From Hyalella azteca (taxonomy: Eukaryota > Arthropoda > Malacostraca > Amphipoda > Hyalellidae): a stretch of 64,000 bases of DNA. Below, in pieces: positions 62,074 to 64,000 of this stretch. The notes under the pieces were generated by a model. That model saw nothing but the letters and a program-made list of their open reading frames with translations, was not told the origin of the DNA and made no database searches. The stretch spans positions 231,960-295,959 of the forward strand of contig NW_025935155.1 in the NCBI RefSeq assembly GCF_000764305.2, written 5' to 3'. Positions within the stretch are counted from its first letter, which is position 1; each line of letters starts with the position of its first letter. The translations under genes were made by a program, and so were the position numbers.

Positions 62074-63744
62074 TCAGAGATTATTCAGGCGTCCAGTACT
62101 CTTGATGTATTCAACTGTAGCTTTTACAATGGCAAACTGGGTGTTCCATGTGAAGTCTCCTCCACCCAGCAGGTCTCGCACTGTGAGGGGGCTAACCCCG
62201 TAGGGGTCCACAGCATTTTCAAGTATACTTCGGGCTTCCAGGTGTAGTCCACAATGTAGAAGGAAGTGTTCAATGGTGTCCTCCACGTTGCAGTAGTCAC
62301 ACATTGGAGAGGGTGACATACCAAATTGGGACAAATAGGCACCCAGGCCTGCATGGCCCAGGCAGAGACGGGCCAGGCTGACAGCAGCCCTACGAGTCGG
62401 AGCAACCACCCATGGGACAGGGGACAGTTTGCTGCGTATTGTAGTCAAGTGGACGCCCTTCCCTGTTACCCTTACATCGGTCACCCAGGAGTCCAACCAG
62501 CGCTCATGCAGTCCCCTTTGCAGGCAGCTCAGACGGTCTGATTGCTCAACATGCAAGAGTACACTGAAGTCAAGTGAGTGGCCCAGCTGCGCAACCTTGT
62601 CAGCCACCTCATTGCCATGAATACCAGCAAGGCCTTTTACCCACTGCAGGGGAACAGTCAACCCAGGTGCTGAGTGCAGGGCCAGCAAGTGCTCTCGGAT
62701 CTTATATACGATGAGTGTGCAAGAGGGGCTTGGGGTTTCAATGAGTTGCAGTGCTGACCTAGAGTCAGAGCACACCACCCACCATGCAGGGCCTTCTCAG
62801 AGATGATGACAAGTGCCTGCAAGATAGCATATAGCTCAGCAAAAAGTACGCTATGCATTGGATGGAGGCGCCAGGCAACAGCCCGAGATTCATCTGGTAT
62901 AAATACTCCACAGGCTGTAGATGAGCCATCTCCTAGCCGGGAGCCATCGCAAAATACTTTTCGGTGGTGAGGATAGTTTTCCTTCATGTGTACCCTGAAG
63001 GAGTACGCAAGATCAACACCTCCAGGCAGCTGTGGGTTCTTACAGCATTCTGGTTGTATAGGAGACCAGGGGGGGATTGGGTCAACCTGTGCCAGATAGA
63101 GGCGTCTGCATTTCGGTTGCTCAAATATCTGCAATAGTCGTGCTCCGTCCGCTAGGGCAGTTGTGCTGTCCTCAGGCACTTGGCTTAGTCTTTCTGCTGT
63201 GTAGTCATTTCTAGGTCTATGTAAGATTTTAATATGCCATTGTGCTCCAAGGAATTGGCGCCGCAATGGGAGGGGAGGAACATGGGCTTCCACTTGCAGT
63301 GAGTTGATTGGACTGGTCCTTCTAGCTCCAANGGACCAAAATCACCCGATCGTCAGAGGTTGCCCCCTCTACACCAAGTGGCTCAATTACTGGAGGAGGT
63401 TGGTGAGGACCATGCATGGCCGGCACTGGAAGGTGGATGTCATCTTCAGAGCAGTCAAAGTTCCGCTGTAGTGCACTTTTCTTACCTCTTCCAGAATTTG
63501 GGTCCTCCAGGAAAGACCCCCTTCTTTTCCGTATTGTTGCTCCACTTGCACATTCCATGCGTTCTGGCATGTCATTTTCTATGATAGCGCTGGCAGGTTC
63601 AACTTCTAGGAAATGCTGCAGTTGGGATGCCGTAAGATGGTCTTTTTCTTCTAGTTCTTGTTTAATGGGGGCTTCGAAGACACGTCCATGTAGCCCCAAG
63701 ACAGAGAGCTCCAGCATGCACAGCACACCTTTCAAAGAGAACAA
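62074..63744 (-). mobile_element. Decayed non-LTR retrotransposon (I/Jockey-type with RNase H)
   Basis: From 5' to 3' on the minus strand: a 5' frame (63744-63322) ending DDRVILV-x-WS, which resembles the start of an endonuclease domain; then an abrupt join at the single N (63332); then the post-reverse-transcriptase linker (TSPINSLQVEAHVPPLPLRR); then RNase H with its acidic residues in FCDGS, FAELYAI, CSDSRSAL and GNEVADKVA; and a terminal Cys/His finger (MCDYCNVEDTIEHFLLHC). Endonuclease and reverse transcriptase are missing between the first two parts. A one-base frameshift near 62775-62790 splits RNase H into two frames (63293-62658 and 62778-62074). The element is non-autonomous. Confidence 0.88.
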
Positions 63745-64000
63745 GGTGCAGCAGAGCCGCAGAACACAGCAGAGCCTTGAACATGGCAGAGTACGGTTAT
63801 TGCTGGAATGATTCCAAGCAAGGTTAGTTTTGTAGAAAAGAGTCTCGTATGGGCAAGACTCTGATGGAGAAAGAGAGTAGCATTAGTCAAATAGAAGGCA
63901 AACAAAGGTACTCCTTACAAGGGGCAGTCATTACAAACCACTATGCAGAGGGTGGATGCAGCGTCGCCAATATATGGATTTTTAAGCCCAAAGCGTCGCC
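63745..64000 (-). mobile_element. Probable 5' UTR of the non-LTR element
   Basis: No frame recognised. Window-edge sequence lying upstream of the 5' frame of the element. AGCGTCGCC occurs twice, about 32 bases apart (63960-63968 and 63992-64000); this may be part of a repeated element promoter. The element may continue past the window edge. Confidence 0.4.

Noticed and set aside
63416..63811. 131-codon plus-strand frame
   Set aside because: Antisense of the retroelement 5' frame; Ser-rich as expected for a shadow.

Overview
This is animal nuclear DNA, AT-rich, intron-rich and dense in repeats. A Draper/CED-1/MEGF10-type receptor with an ITAM-bearing tail, an intron-rich NFYA gene, a small secreted C-type lectin and a Penelope-like element fragment fit an arthropod, possibly a crustacean. 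That placement is inference; no species can be read from the sequence.

Layout. 1-11,501 holds no gene I recognise but many repeats: a 953-bp tandem duplication, a 678-bp tandem duplication, two minisatellites, paired hairpins and a SINE tail. 11,560-32,575 (+) is a complete 20-exon draper (drpr) coding sequence; joining the exons at consensus splice sites gives 4,827 nt in one frame (1,608 codons plus stop). 32,576-41,965 has no coding exon and may hold the converging 3' ends of drpr and NFYA; the T-rich to A-rich switch of the + strand falls near 39.4 kb. 41,966-47,263 (-) is a complete nine-exon NFYA coding sequence (299 codons). Upstream of it are a Penelope-like GIY-YIG fragment (48.5-49.2 kb) and two clusters of CCAAT boxes, one near CRE palindromes (50.5-51.4 kb) and one beside an E2F-like site (52.9 kb). 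54,447-57,106 (-) is a complete four-exon C-type lectin, with a tRNA-derived SINE in its first intron. 59,704-60,765 (-) holds the last three coding exons of a HINT histidine-triad hydrolase whose first exon was not found. 62,074 to the end (-) is a decayed non-LTR retrotransposon that keeps RNase H but has lost endonuclease and reverse transcriptase at a junction carrying the only N in the window.

The four genes do not form a pathway: drpr is a phagocytic receptor, NFYA a general CCAAT-binding factor, the lectin a secreted recognition protein and HINT a nucleotide phosphoramidase. The most interesting signals concern splicing and repeats: a minisatellite of branch-point-like motifs before a weak, frame-preserving exon; a duplicated in-frame 3' splice site before the ITAM exon; two candidate microexons (9 and 12 nt); a stop codon just inside the last drpr donor; and hammerhead-like motifs beside Penelope-like remnants.
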